From Paenibacillus kyungheensis (GTDB lineage: Bacteria > Bacillota > Bacilli > Paenibacillales > Paenibacillaceae): a stretch of 64,000 bases of DNA. Below the pieces are notes generated by a model. The model was not told where the DNA came from and made no database searches. It saw only the letters and a list, made by a program, of their open reading frames with translations. Shown one piece after another: positions 25,147 through 34,645 of this stretch. The stretch covers positions 3,820,001 through 3,884,000 of the forward strand of contig NZ_CP117416.1 in the NCBI RefSeq assembly GCF_028606985.1, in the 5' to 3' direction. Numbering within the stretch: position 1 is the first letter of the stretch; each line of letters starts with the position of its first letter. The position numbers were made by a program, and so were the translations under genes.

Positions 25147-26703
25147 TTACTGGACTTTGGTTTGTTTTAAGAAAATAGAAGTTACTGTTGGTTCTACAAT
25201 AAAGCCTGTAACATTATTACGATAAGCGGCTGCACGTTCATTCATATACAGGAATACCATCGGAGCTTCATCGGCTACTGTAGTCTCGATTTGTTTGTAA
25301 ATGTCTTTACGTGCTGCTTCATCCGCAGTCGTACGACCTTTTTCGAGTAAAGCATCCACTTCTGGATTAGAGTAACCTTGTTGGTTATACGCTTCACCTG
25401 TATGGAATAGGTTATACGTATATTCATCTGGATCAACAAATCCTTGCCAGCCGACTACTGCCATCTGGAAATCCCCTTTACCTAAAGCATCAAAAAAGAC
25501 GCTAGATTCTTGAGATTCCACTTTGACTGTAATCCCCACTTCAGCTAATTGTTGCTTAATCACTTGCGCGGCTTGTACCTGATAATCATATTCAGAACCA
25601 ACTTTAAGTGTAAGCGAAATAGCTGGACTTCCTGCGGCTTGTAATAATTGTTTGGCTTTTTCTACATTACGCTGAGCATACGGATGAATATCAGGGTATG
25701 CCCAGTGATTTGGAGGAATATTTCCACCATCAAGCACAGTCGCTTTACCTAACTTCACCAGTTGATTGATCTGATTGCGATCTACCGCATTGGCAATCGC
25801 TTGCCGAACACGAACATCACGTAATGCAGGGTCTTTAACATTCAGACCAATATATTCCCAGAAAGTACCCGGTTCTGACTTCAAAGTTATTCCTTCTACA
25901 TTTTCTAATACTTTATTTTCTTTTTCTGTCGTCTCCAAAATCAGATCAATCTCATTATTACGAAGAGCGGTTGTACGAGCAGTTGCATCTGCAATAGGCT
26001 TGAAATCCACCTCATCCAGATACGGCAACCCTTTTTCATAATAATCAGGATTTTTTTTCAATGTTAACTGTTGATCTTTTTCCCATTTGACCAATTCGAA
26101 AGGCCCTGTTCCTGCATCTACATTATCCAGACTATTGTTGTTTGCTTTTACAATATCGCTATCTACAATGCCATTCATCGGGTTCGCTAGGTAAGTAAGA
26201 AAAGGGGCCATCGGCTGTTTTAAATGAAATACAACTGTATATGGATCTGTTGCATCTATACTTTTGACAGCGGTAAATTGATTCGCTCGTACTCCTTTAT
26301 CAATAATTCGTTCTATGGAATATTTCACATCGGCTGAAGTCATTTCTTTACCAGAACCATGAAACTTCACTCCTTGATGTAGATTAAATGTGTAGGTAAG
26401 TAGATCATCCGAAATCGTATACGATTCAGCAAGTCCCGGTTCAATTTCACCGTATTTGCCATTGTATTGCATTAATGTACTATACATATTTTCGATATAA
26501 TGCATTGAACCTGCATCTGTAGCGGTATGAGGATCAAGCGTTTTGCCATCAGATTGTACTGCTACTCTAATCACATTTGATGCTGTAGATTGACCAGTTG
26601 TTGTTGAAGAGGTTGTGGTTTGTGTTGTATTTGGAGCTGAACTAGAACAAGCTGTCAACATAATTAACATTGCAATCAAAATTCCGCCTGTTATCTTTCT
26701 CAA
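25147..26703 (-). CDS. Peptide-type ABC transporter substrate-binding lipoprotein (family 5)
   Basis: A lipoprotein of about 518 residues with lipobox MLTACS, a Ser/Thr-rich linker and the SBP_bac_5 body: VAVQSDGKTLDPHTATDAGS, LAESYTISDDLLTYTFNLHQ, VKYSIERI and VRQAIANAVDRNQI. The better start is TTG 26703, with GAGGTGA at the right distance. The GTG at 26712 used by the longer reading overlaps that site. The ligand may be a peptide, nickel chelate, or other amide. Confidence 0.92.
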   Translation of the reverse strand: MRKITGGILIAMLIMLTACSSSAPNTTQTTTSSTTTGQSTASNVIRVAVQSDGKTLDPHTATDAGSMHYIENMYSTLMQYNGKYGEIEPGLAESYTISDDLLTYTFNLHQGVKFHGSGKEMTSADVKYSIERIIDKGVRANQFTAVKSIDATDPYTVVFHLKQPMAPFLTYLANPMNGIVDSDIVKANNNSLDNVDAGTGPFELVKWEKDQQLTLKKNPDYYEKGLPYLDEVDFKPIADATARTTALRNNEIDLILETTEKENKVLENVEGITLKSEPGTFWEYIGLNVKDPALRDVRVRQAIANAVDRNQINQLVKLGKATVLDGGNIPPNHWAYPDIHPYAQRNVEKAKQLLQAAGSPAISLTLKVGSEYDYQVQAAQVIKQQLAEVGITVKVESQESSVFFDALGKGDFQMAVVGWQGFVDPDEYTYNLFHTGEAYNQQGYSNPEVDALLEKGRTTADEAARKDIYKQIETTVADEAPMVFLYMNERAAAYRNNVTGFIVEPTVTSIFLKQTKVQ

Positions 26704-26726
26704 TATACTCACCTCATCTATAAATT

Positions 26727-26755
26727 GTTATATTTGATGTTTTTCATGTTAACAA
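26727..26755 (-). promoter_or_regulatory. Predicted promoter of the peptide-importer operon
   Basis: On the minus strand TTGTTA, 17 bases, TATAAC. The -35 box overlaps the palindrome TGTTAACA. The rest of the spacer up to 27096 is AT-rich and shows no other clear signal besides the ribosome binding site of the next gene. Confidence 0.5.
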
Positions 26756-27096
26756 TGTTTACTTTTTAAACATACGTTAAATCTACCAAAATCGAAGAGC
26801 ACTAATTGGTATAATTCCCAAACAAACTATTGACCATTGTCCAAATAATTCGATTCAACTACCAAAACCTATGTATTTTTATCCAATATCATCTGTTGAA
26901 TAAGTGCTACAATTAAAGAAACAACAATTTTTGTCTATAATCAGTTGTCAGCTAAGTTATCATAAAGATAAACTACGTATATAGTTTCTTATAAATAGGC
27001 ACTTTCGATATTTTGTAACTTTTAATTGTACTTTTAGCAGAGTATTTACGTTATATTTGAATTATTAAAATTGTAATAAAGGAGATTGTACTTATT

Positions 27097-27420
27097 ATGA
27101 TCAAAAATGCTCTAAGTATGTTACGTGTGATTGGTAACGTGGAAGCGGTATCTTATCTTGCGCTAGTACTGATTGCGATGCCTCTTAAATATTTTGCGGA
27201 TATGCCTCTTGCAGTAACTTATGTAGGAATGATTCACGGGGTATTATTTGTAGCTTATGTAGCAGCGATTGGATTGACTTTGATTTTGCGTAAAATATCA
27301 TTCAAACAAGCTGTATTGGGATTAATCGCTTCTGTTCTTCCGTTTGGACCATTTGTATTTGATCGTTACTTGCATCGCCAACATCAACGTGATGCGGTAG
27401 AACAGACTCAAATTTCTTAA
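27097..27420 (+). CDS. DUF3817 small integral membrane protein
   Basis: A 107-residue protein with three predicted membrane segments and the DUF3817 pattern LRVIGNVEAVSYLALVLIAM, PLKYFADMPLAVTYVGMIHG and SVLPFGPFVFDRYL. Function is unknown. GGAG with an AT-rich spacer precedes the ATG. It is probably monocistronic, ending at the hairpin 60 bases downstream. Confidence 0.88.
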   Translation: MIKNALSMLRVIGNVEAVSYLALVLIAMPLKYFADMPLAVTYVGMIHGVLFVAYVAAIGLTLILRKISFKQAVLGLIASVLPFGPFVFDRYLHRQHQRDAVEQTQIS

Positions 27421-27482
27421 TTGTTGACAGATCATCAGGAGCGAATATACATAAAAAGAGATAGATTAGCTTTATTGTGACA

Positions 27483-27515
27483 AAGACAATTCTTTTGAGA
27501 GAATTGTCTTTTTTG
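27483..27515 (+). terminator. Terminator of the DUF3817 gene
   Basis: AAAGACAATTCT and AGAATTGTCTTT arms with a short loop, then six T residues. It lies before the MFS gene, so that gene needs its own promoter. Confidence 0.88.
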
Positions 27516-27587
27516 TATAGTATTGTATATAGAAGAGCAATGAACTTAAATACAAAGATAACGATTTGCACAAAGGAGACATGTATA

Positions 27588-28895
27588 ATGCAACTGGAGC
27601 AAGAACATCAAGACTCTGCATTAAGACGCTTTCTTTCACCTGTACGTCAATCTAAAGCATTTACATATCTCTGGTTAGGTCAATTAATAGCCATGTTAGG
27701 TAGTTCGGTTACTATGATTATTTTGCCGATTCTGGTCTACAGCTTAACCGGTTCTTCTACTATTATGGGACTTGCGATGACCATCTATATGTTGCCGATC
27801 GTCATTATTTTACCGATATCCGGTTGGATTGTAGATCATACTGATCGTGTACGCTTGATTTTAATGACCAATAGCGTCCGGTTTGTTTTGATGCTTAGTG
27901 GAGCAATATTGATTTTTACAGATCATCTGTCTTTACCTGTATTGTATGTAGGACTTGCACTATATGGATTGATGGAAGGAATTTTCCAACCTGCTTATTC
28001 TGCGTTGCGTGCTGAAATATTTACACCTGATATTCGAAATGCGGCGAATGCTCTCACTCAAGTCAGTATTCAATTTGTACGTTTACTAGGCCCGACTTTG
28101 GGAGGAATCCTTGTTACAGTAGCTTCTCCGGGAAGCGGATTTGCACTCGATTCCCTTACATATTTGTTCTCATTACTTTGTTTTACATTACTTAGTAAGC
28201 ACTTTATATCCGCACGTCAGCAACAACAGGCAAATCAACAGACTGTCGCCAATGCAGACCCTACTAATTCTCTATCTGTAGCAACCAAAACATCAGTCTG
28301 GCAAGAGTTTACTGCCGGGTTTGTGATTTTGAAAAAACAACCATGGTTGTGGATTACAATTGTTATTTTCTCATTACTGAATATCTGTTATGTCGGTATT
28401 ACGAGCGTTCTGATTCCATGGCTTTTCAAAATTCATCATCAGTTAGATCCTGTTGTCTATGGACTGGCTATGACATCTGCTGGAGTGGGCGCTATTATCG
28501 GGGCAGTCTTATTTGGTAGTCGAAAGCACTGGCGCAAACGCGGTTGGATTGGTTATGGTGGAGCATTGGTAAGCGGAATCGCTCTATTTTTATTATCTGT
28601 GATTACATGGCCACCGGGTATGGTGATGATTATGGCTCTGGAAGGATTCGGTTTGATGATGTTTGCTCTAGTCTGGGAGACCAGTCTGCAAGAGTTAGTC
28701 CCTGTAGAAAGCTTTGGTCGGGTAGCTAGTCTGGATATGTTTGGTTCGTTCGCTTTTTTACCAATTGGATTTCTATTGATTGGTTGGTTAGCAGATCAGA
28801 TTGGAGGCATAATAACGATTAGTTTATTTTCGGGGATTGGGATGTTACTGGTGATTATCGGGTTATGCGTACCTGCGATCAGACGATTCGACTAA
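27588..28895 (+). CDS. MFS transporter (multidrug-efflux type)
   Basis: A 435-residue, about 12-segment major facilitator. Motif A-like LPISGWIVDHTDRVR and the N-terminal FTYLWLGQLIAMLGSSVT are typical of the MFS_3/enterobactin-exporter-like group. ATG 27588 has AAAGGAG upstream; an upstream reading that starts before the terminator is rejected. The substrate is not known. Its 3' end overlaps the converging small gene by 33 bases. Confidence 0.9.
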   Translation: MQLEQEHQDSALRRFLSPVRQSKAFTYLWLGQLIAMLGSSVTMIILPILVYSLTGSSTIMGLAMTIYMLPIVIILPISGWIVDHTDRVRLILMTNSVRFVLMLSGAILIFTDHLSLPVLYVGLALYGLMEGIFQPAYSALRAEIFTPDIRNAANALTQVSIQFVRLLGPTLGGILVTVASPGSGFALDSLTYLFSLLCFTLLSKHFISARQQQQANQQTVANADPTNSLSVATKTSVWQEFTAGFVILKKQPWLWITIVIFSLLNICYVGITSVLIPWLFKIHHQLDPVVYGLAMTSAGVGAIIGAVLFGSRKHWRKRGWIGYGGALVSGIALFLLSVITWPPGMVMIMALEGFGLMMFALVWETSLQELVPVESFGRVASLDMFGSFAFLPIGFLLIGWLADQIGGIITISLFSGIGMLLVIIGLCVPAIRRFD

Positions 28896-29096
28896 AAGGC
28901 ATAAAAAAGAAGCATCATCGTGTGTGATATGCTTCTTGTGTTTTACTTTTTGTAATCGTTCTTGTTTGGTAGAAGTTATACGAGTATGTTGTGAGATTGC
29001 CGCATAATCTTCGTTGGCTTTGCGACTATACTCTGGAATCCAACTGCCACTGCGTTTAGCTTTACGAATAGCTTTTTGAGTCTGTGTACGTGCCAT
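28863..29096 (-). CDS. Small basic protein of unknown function
   Basis: A 77-residue, strongly basic protein (MARTQTQKAIRKAKRSGSW, then KQERLQKVKHKKH). Similar small MA(K/R)TQTQK proteins occur in Bacillus and Paenibacillus, from memory, with no known role. ATG 29096 is preferred, although AGGAG is 11-13 bases away; a GTG 12 bases earlier is too close to that site. The last residues are encoded through a terminator-like hairpin and overlap the converging MFS gene. Confidence 0.65.
   Translation of the reverse strand: MARTQTQKAIRKAKRSGSWIPEYSRKANEDYAAISQHTRITSTKQERLQKVKHKKHITHDDASFLCLLVESSDRRYA
28907..28937. terminator. Bidirectional terminator inside the end of the small basic gene
   Basis: AAGAAGCAT and ATGCTTCTT arms with A/T runs on both sides. 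It follows the MFS stop codon by 11 bases and lies within the opposing reading frame. Confidence 0.75.
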
Positions 29097-29176
29097 AAAA
29101 TCATTCACTCTCCTGAATATAAATAATATCGTTCTTTATAAGTATACCATATTTCTCCAAATAGAATAAATAGTTG

Positions 29177-29226
29177 AATAAGCGAATAATATGTTACTTA
29201 TTATCACATATTATTCGCTTATTTTT
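29177..29226. terminator. Strong hairpin with no assigned gene before it
   Basis: An 18-bp perfect stem AATAAGCGAATAATATGT and its complement, with an 11-base loop and a T-rich tail. On the plus strand nothing coding lies between the MFS terminator and this hairpin. It may end an unknown short RNA or shield dctA. The remaining bases to 29427 hold a possible promoter (TTCAAA-17-TAAGAT near 29300) and the dctA ribosome binding site. Confidence 0.65.
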
Positions 29227-29427
29227 GTTTAAAACTCAAAATTTGTTGTTCTGAATTGTGAAATATACAAAAAAGGACAAAATCTATAGTAACCCCTTTA
29301 TTCAAATGTTATAAAATGCTACATAAGATAATTGCAGATTGATAACAACAACACCTATCATATGATTACTTTTTTATGCAATGATCATGTATCGTAGCCA
29401 AGCATTTGAATATCAAGGAGGTTTATT

Positions 29428-30795
29428 ATGAATTTTTTTAAATCGTTGTTTTTTCAAATTATTGTAGCTGTTGTGATCGGTATTGGTGTAGGAATAGCCT
29501 TTCCCAACTTCGGAGAGCAGTTACAACCGCTTGGAACTGGATTTATCAAACTAATCAAAATGTTAATTGCACCGTTAATCTTCTTCGTTGTGGTAGCCGG
29601 TATTGCCAAAGCAGGTGATCTCAAAGCAGTCGGTCGGATCGGTCTCAAAGCAATTCTATGGTTCGAGCTTGCTACAACCGTTGCATTAATGCTCGGTCTG
29701 GTAGCCGCTCGTGTGTTGCGTCCAGGAGATGGAATGAATATCAATGCCAGTACACTTGACCCTAATGCAGTAGCAGCCAAAACAGGCGGTGCAGAACTTC
29801 CACATACTGTTGATTTTATTCTTAATATTATTCCGACCAGTGCTGTCGATGCTTTTGCTCAAAATGCACTGCTGCAAGTTCTACTACTGGCTTGTCTATT
29901 TGGCACAGCACTGGCAGCAAGTGAAAGTAAATTAAAAGATAATGTATTAACTCTAGTCGATCAGATTACGGAACTTATTTTCAAAGTAGTTGGTTATATT
30001 ATGAAATTAGCACCGCTTGGAGCGTTCGGAGCAATTGCTTATACTGTAGGTGCTTATGGCGCAGCCACTTTAGCTTCTTACGGAATGCTTATTATCGCCT
30101 GCTATCTATCGGCAATCTTATTCCTGGTATGTCTGGGACTTGCTGCATGGTGGATAACAGGAATGAATCTATTGCAATTTATCAAATACACTCGTTCAGA
30201 AATTATGCTTGCAATCGGTACAGCTTCATCCGAAGTAGTGATGCCGCGCATGATGGAAAAGCTGAACAAAGCAGGTTGCGATAAAGCCGTAGTCGGATTA
30301 GTCGTACCGACAGGTTATTCGTTCAATCTTGATGGCGCTTCGATCTACTTATCATTAGCTACCGTGTTCCTTGCTCAAGCTGTAGGGATCGACCTATCGT
30401 TAGGACAAGAGATTACGATCTTAGCTGTATTGATGCTTAGTTCAAAAGGAATGGCAGGTGTACCGGGTTCAGCATTTCTAGCGTTATCTGCTACAGCAGC
30501 AGCGCTGAATGCTTTCCCTGTAGCGGTTGTAGCGTTATTGCTTGGTGCAGATCGATTTATGGATACGATGCGTGTATTTACCAATCTTATGGGTAATTGT
30601 GTAGCTGCTTTTGTGGTGGCTAAATGGGAAGGCATGTTAGATACGAAGAAAATGAAAGCTGTACTTTCAGGAGAATGGACAGAAGAAGAAAGCGAGCAGA
30701 TCGCTACTACCAAACATACGAAATCACCAGAAACTATCCCTTCTCCACTTGGTCATCCATTGGCTCAATCTTATACTGTATACGATAAAACCTAA
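29428..30795 (+). CDS. dctA: C4-dicarboxylate:cation symporter DctA
   Basis: A 455-residue symporter of the DAACS family importing succinate, fumarate or malate. The DctA-type features are IGTASSEVVMPRMMEKL, VGLVVPTGYSFNLDGASIYL (substrate and cation binding), MLSSKGMAGVPGS and DRFMDTMRVFTNLMGNCVA. About eight transmembrane helices and two hairpins fit. AAGGAGG precedes the ATG. No DctBS-type two-component sensor is adjacent. Confidence 0.92.
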   Translation: MNFFKSLFFQIIVAVVIGIGVGIAFPNFGEQLQPLGTGFIKLIKMLIAPLIFFVVVAGIAKAGDLKAVGRIGLKAILWFELATTVALMLGLVAARVLRPGDGMNINASTLDPNAVAAKTGGAELPHTVDFILNIIPTSAVDAFAQNALLQVLLLACLFGTALAASESKLKDNVLTLVDQITELIFKVVGYIMKLAPLGAFGAIAYTVGAYGAATLASYGMLIIACYLSAILFLVCLGLAAWWITGMNLLQFIKYTRSEIMLAIGTASSEVVMPRMMEKLNKAGCDKAVVGLVVPTGYSFNLDGASIYLSLATVFLAQAVGIDLSLGQEITILAVLMLSSKGMAGVPGSAFLALSATAAALNAFPVAVVALLLGADRFMDTMRVFTNLMGNCVAAFVVAKWEGMLDTKKMKAVLSGEWTEEESEQIATTKHTKSPETIPSPLGHPLAQSYTVYDKT

Positions 30796-30854
30796 TGTAG
30801 TCTGCTAATCTAGCTACGAATATATCTATGTATCACCGTTCTCTCCCACTACAG

Positions 30855-30896
30855 CAAAAAGCTGTTACCTTTTAACATAGGGTAACAGCTTTTTGT
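30855..30896. terminator. Terminator between dctA and the converging oxidoreductase gene
   Basis: AAAAAGCTGTTACC and GGTAACAGCTTTTT arms (14 bp) with A/T tracts on both sides. Confidence 0.9.
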
Positions 30897-30930
30897 TGTC
30901 ATTTAACTATAGTCATTTTGGTACAACTTT

Positions 30931-31959
30931 TTACTTATTATCTAAAGAAATGGTTTTGTTATCCGCTTGAGATTGGAAAGCAGACAAAATCACTGATAAT
31001 GATTTTTTGCCTTCTTCACCTGAAATGGATGGTGGTGTATTGGTAACGATAGATTCGATAAATGCGTCTACTACACCACTTACTTCTTGCTTCTCATTTG
31101 TGGAGATAGCTCCAACACGATATTTCTCAACAGTACCATCACGAAGCTCTACAATAACTTGATCATCAGGATCAGTACCAATTTTCATAATACCGTTCTC
31201 GCACCACAAGTAAGTACCGTTATCTTCTCCACGATAAGCTGTCCAGCTCGCTACCAGTGTACCGATCGCACCGCTCTTCATACGAAGCAAGCAGATTGCA
31301 TTATCATCCACATCGGTATCTTTTTTATCCAATGTGCCGATAAATGCACTCACATCCACCACTTCATCATCTAGCAACCAGCGAATCATATCTGATTTAT
31401 GTACGCCTAGATCACCCATCGCACCCATGATTGCTTCATTTTTGCGGAAGAACCAGCTTTCTTTACCATCGATACTCCAGAATTCTGGACCTCCATGACT
31501 AAAAGCAGTACGGAATGTGAGAACGCGTCCCAATTTCCCTGTTTGCAATACTTCTTTTGCTTTTACATGTGGTGGCATAAGGCGTTGATTATGACCTACC
31601 ATCAAGTAAACATTGTTCTTTTTCGCTGCATCAATCATAGCTTGTGCTTCTTCTTCAGAGACAGCCATAGGCTTCTCAACCAATACGTGCGCGCCAGCAT
31701 TCGCAGCCGCTATCGACATTTCAGCATGGAAAATATTCGGGGTGCACACGCTTACAGCATCGAACCCACCAGCTGCTAATAATTCTTTATAATCACTATA
31801 TGCTTTGGCATCGAAACGTTTCGCATAACCTTCAGCACGTTCTATAATTGGATCAGCAAACGCTACCAATTCTACATTCGGATGTTCTGCATACTCTGGA
31901 ATATGGCGACGTTCCGCGATACTTCCACAACCTATAACTGCTACTCTGACTTTAGTCAT
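30931..31959 (-). CDS. Gfo/Idh/MocA family NAD(P)-dependent oxidoreductase
   Basis: A 342-residue dehydrogenase, probably acting on a sugar, inositol or related polyol. The Rossmann start VRVAVIGCGSIAERRHIPEY, the catalytic-region EKPMAVSEEEAQAMIDAA and GDLGVHKSDMIRWLL, and the late EVSGVVDAFIESI support the family. ATG 31959 has AGGAGG upstream; 13 extra residues are rejected. There is no neighbouring sugar pathway to name the substrate. Confidence 0.92.
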   Translation of the reverse strand: MTKVRVAVIGCGSIAERRHIPEYAEHPNVELVAFADPIIERAEGYAKRFDAKAYSDYKELLAAGGFDAVSVCTPNIFHAEMSIAAANAGAHVLVEKPMAVSEEEAQAMIDAAKKNNVYLMVGHNQRLMPPHVKAKEVLQTGKLGRVLTFRTAFSHGGPEFWSIDGKESWFFRKNEAIMGAMGDLGVHKSDMIRWLLDDEVVDVSAFIGTLDKKDTDVDDNAICLLRMKSGAIGTLVASWTAYRGEDNGTYLWCENGIMKIGTDPDDQVIVELRDGTVEKYRVGAISTNEKQEVSGVVDAFIESIVTNTPPSISGEEGKKSLSVILSAFQSQADNKTISLDNK

Positions 31960-32225
31960 CGTTACATTCCTCCTGAAATATGAAGTTAAGTGTTCCACAG
32001 CTATCTTATAGTAATCCGCTCAAATTATCTACCTCTTGCGCTAAAGATTCTACATTTTCAGAGCTAAAAAACAGCTTTTTCTAGAAAATAGTTATCGTTT
32101 ATCTACCATATATAGAACTAATTTTATTTTACGCTCTAAATACAGGTCGAATATCCAGAGTATTTCGACAAAAAAATCTAGATATTTATTTTTAAATTTA
32201 ATAATTACAACGTGCAAAAACACCA
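31960..32225. other. Spacer upstream of the oxidoreductase gene
   Basis: AT-rich with no open frame. A broken inverted repeat GTCGAA..TTCGAC (about 32149-32172) could be an operator. No convincing promoter was found. Confidence 0.35.
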
Positions 32226-32276
32226 AAAAATGTAGTTCAACCCTGTCAGATAATCAACAGATTGAACTACATTTTA
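32226..32276 (-). terminator. Terminator of the MORN-repeat gene
   Basis: AAAATGTAGTTCAA and TTGAACTACATTTT arms with inner CTGT/ACAG pairing, downstream of the gene on the minus strand. Confidence 0.85.
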
Positions 32277-32295
32277 TAATGAGCTATCTTTCTAT

Positions 32296-33036
32296 TTATT
32301 TGGAAGTGATTGGTACTTTTGTTGATAATGTTTGGAATGTTTTGAGATACGTAGCCACTTGAGGTTGGATCTTTTTAAAGTATTTCAGATTCGCTTGATT
32401 CTCTAGCTTTTTGGCAGCATCACTTTCCGGGAAAATAGAGTATTCTTTATCTATTTTGCCTTTGCGATACTGAATTTGAATCAACTTACCGGTTGCCCAG
32501 TATTCTGCTATATTCTGGTTATCTCCATAAATCTGTAACCATGTATCTTTATCTTTGTAATTGAAGCTAAAAGCAGGATCTGCTAACGCTTGAGTTACCG
32601 TATAGCCCGTTTGAAAAACATCATTTACAAATTGACCTTGTTGGATCAAATTCGCTTCCGTTTGACCGGCTTTACTTTTAATAATTTGTCTCACTTCGCC
32701 CAGACCGTTCCGTTGGTCTTTGCTCCATTCCCCTTTATAAGTAACGACAAATGTCCGTCCTTTTAACGTATATTTGTTTACATATTTTCCGGTACCTTGC
32801 CGAATTCCATCGACCCATTGTCCGGCATAAGATTTGGAATCACCCCAGCGAATCGTGCCTGTTCCATTAGGCTTGCCATTTTCCACCTGTCCGTAATAAG
32901 AAGCACGACCAGAAAGTTGCAGAGATTCTTTATCCGTAGCCGCATGTATCGTTGCCGGCACAAACAGACCTATCGAAGTAGCAATCATTATCGTAGTTAA
33001 AGCTATCTTTGTATATGTATGTACTAATGCTCTCAT
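32296..33036 (-). CDS. Exported MORN-repeat protein
   Basis: A 246-residue protein with a signal peptide (cleavage near IHA-ATD, about residue 33). About three MORN-type repeats follow: YYGQVENGKPNGTGTIRWG, YAGQWVDGIRQGTGKYVN and YKGEWSKDQRNGLGEV. The C-terminal 110 residues are unique. MORN repeats usually mediate protein or membrane contacts, and here they would act outside the membrane. GGGGA precedes ATG 33036; 16 upstream residues are rejected. Monocistronic. Confidence 0.85.
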   Translation of the reverse strand: MRALVHTYTKIALTTIMIATSIGLFVPATIHAATDKESLQLSGRASYYGQVENGKPNGTGTIRWGDSKSYAGQWVDGIRQGTGKYVNKYTLKGRTFVVTYKGEWSKDQRNGLGEVRQIIKSKAGQTEANLIQQGQFVNDVFQTGYTVTQALADPAFSFNYKDKDTWLQIYGDNQNIAEYWATGKLIQIQYRKGKIDKEYSIFPESDAAKKLENQANLKYFKKIQPQVATYLKTFQTLSTKVPITSK

Positions 33037-33065
33037 TGCTTCATCCCCTTTAGTGTCTCTAACGA

Positions 33066-33110
33066 TAGAAAAAAAGAAAATCATACATATTCGTCTGTAC
33101 GATTTTCTTC
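33066..33110 (-). terminator. Terminator of the tcyABC operon
   Basis: On the minus strand AGAAAATC and GATTTTCT arms, extended by GTAC/GTAT pairing, are followed by seven T residues. Confidence 0.85.
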
Positions 33111-33174
33111 TCTCTAAAGCAAGTTACCTTTATGCTATTTTATACCCTGAACAGGTCATTTATAATCTAATGGA

Positions 33175-33930
33175 TTAGATATCTTCGCCAGTCAGACGAT
33201 TAAGGAACTGCTTGGCACGCTCGCTTTGTGGATTGTTTAGTACATCTTTGGGATGTCCTTGTTCTATAATATATCCGCCGTCCATTAGAAGCACATGGTC
33301 AGCAACATCTGCGGCAAATTTCATTTCATGTGTTACAATAACCATCGTTCTACCTTCAATTGCTAATTGTTTGATAACTTTCAGCACTTCACTAACCAAT
33401 TCAGGATCAAGGGCAGAAGTAGGCTCGTCAAAAAGAAGTACATCAGGCTCTACAGCCATTGCACGTGCAATTCCTACACGTTGTTGCTGTCCACCGGATA
33501 ATTGATGTGGATATGAATTGCCACGATCGCCTAAGCCAACTTTGGCAAGTAATTCTTGACTGGATTGGCGAGCTTCTTCTTTGCTTTTTTTCTGTACTGT
33601 AATTTGTGCTTCCATTACATTCTCGATCACCGTTTTGTGAGGAAACAGATTATAGGATTGAAAAACCATGCCTGTCCGTTTACGAAGTTCAGTCACTTCT
33701 TTGCTAGACACTTTACGACCTTTTTGAAAATTCAAGGAGCGATCACTTAATTTGATGGTTCCTTGATCTGGAGTCTCCAGTAGATTCATACAACGTAGCA
33801 AAGTGGTTTTGCCTGAACCAGAAGGCCCGATTATTACCAGTACTTTTCCTTTATCCAAGCTTACATCGATTCCTTTAAGTACTTCCAATGCACCGAATGA
33901 CTTGTGCAAATTACGAATCTCGATCATCAT
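33175..33930 (-). CDS. tcyC: Amino-acid ABC transporter ATPase (TcyC/GlnQ-like)
   Basis: A 251-residue ATPase of a polar amino acid importer. Walker A is GPSGSGKTT, the signature is LSGGQQQR, Walker B is [14 protein letters not shown] and the switch histidine is in VIVTHEM. It is last in a three-gene operon. The cystine assignment rests on the binding protein upstream. AGGAG lies ten bases before the ATG. Confidence 0.9.
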   Translation of the reverse strand: MMIEIRNLHKSFGALEVLKGIDVSLDKGKVLVIIGPSGSGKTTLLRCMNLLETPDQGTIKLSDRSLNFQKGRKVSSKEVTELRKRTGMVFQSYNLFPHKTVIENVMEAQITVQKKSKEEARQSSQELLAKVGLGDRGNSYPHQLSGGQQQRVGIARAMAVEPDVLLFDEPTSALDPELVSEVLKVIKQLAIEGRTMVIVTHEMKFAADVADHVLLMDGGYIIEQGHPKDVLNNPQSERAKQFLNRLTGEDI

Positions 33931-33976
33931 CGGCTAATCTCTCCTTTACTTCTTCAATGACTACTCTGTATGATAG

Positions 33977-34645
33977 TTAGTCCGCTGACGAGCGACCTAA
34001 TCTTTTTTCTAATTTATTTTGGAAAAACGATAAAATTGAAGTGAATACAAGATATATCACTGCTGCTTCAGAATATACTAATAAATATTCGTACGTAGTT
34101 GCTACGATTTCTTCAGACTTACGAAATAATTCTACATAAGTAACAGTTCCTGCTAGAGACGTATCTTTCACCAAGCTAATAAATGAATTTGATAATGGTG
34201 GTAAGGATACACGTGCTGCTTGAGGAAGAATAATTCGGCGTAATGCTTGTCCACGCGTCATCCCTAGAGAATAAGCCGCTTCCCATTGACCTTTATGAAT
34301 CGATTGAATAGCCGCACGTACAATCTCAGAACCATACGCCCCTACACTTAAAGAGAAACCTATCAATGCTGCTGGAAAAGGATCTAACTCAATCCCAATC
34401 GTAGGTAGTCCGTAAAAGATAATCGCTAACTGCACAATTAAAGGTGTTCCACGTATAATCCAAATATAGAAACGTGCAATAAAGTCTAAAATTTTCACAC
34501 CCGATAATCGAGCTAATGCTGTTAGTACAGCCAAAATCAAACCAATAATAAATGAAAAAATAGCTAATGGAATCGTGAATCGTATCCCTGCTTCAAGCAT
34601 AGGCCAAAAAGAATTCACAAGTATCTCTATTTGACGATCGTCCAT
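33977..34645 (-). CDS. tcyB: Amino-acid ABC transporter permease (TcyB-like)
   Basis: A 222-residue permease of the His/Glu/Gln/Arg/cystine family. It has FYIWIIRGTPLIVQLAIIFY and GAYGSEIVRAAIQSIHKGQ-type signatures, with the EAA loop in GQWEAAYSLGMTRGQALRRI. It functions as a dimer with TcyC. It is 46 bases upstream of the ATPase gene. Confidence 0.9.
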   Translation of the reverse strand: MDDRQIEILVNSFWPMLEAGIRFTIPLAIFSFIIGLILAVLTALARLSGVKILDFIARFYIWIIRGTPLIVQLAIIFYGLPTIGIELDPFPAALIGFSLSVGAYGSEIVRAAIQSIHKGQWEAAYSLGMTRGQALRRIILPQAARVSLPPLSNSFISLVKDTSLAGTVTYVELFRKSEEIVATTYEYLLVYSEAAVIYLVFTSILSFFQNKLEKRLGRSSAD

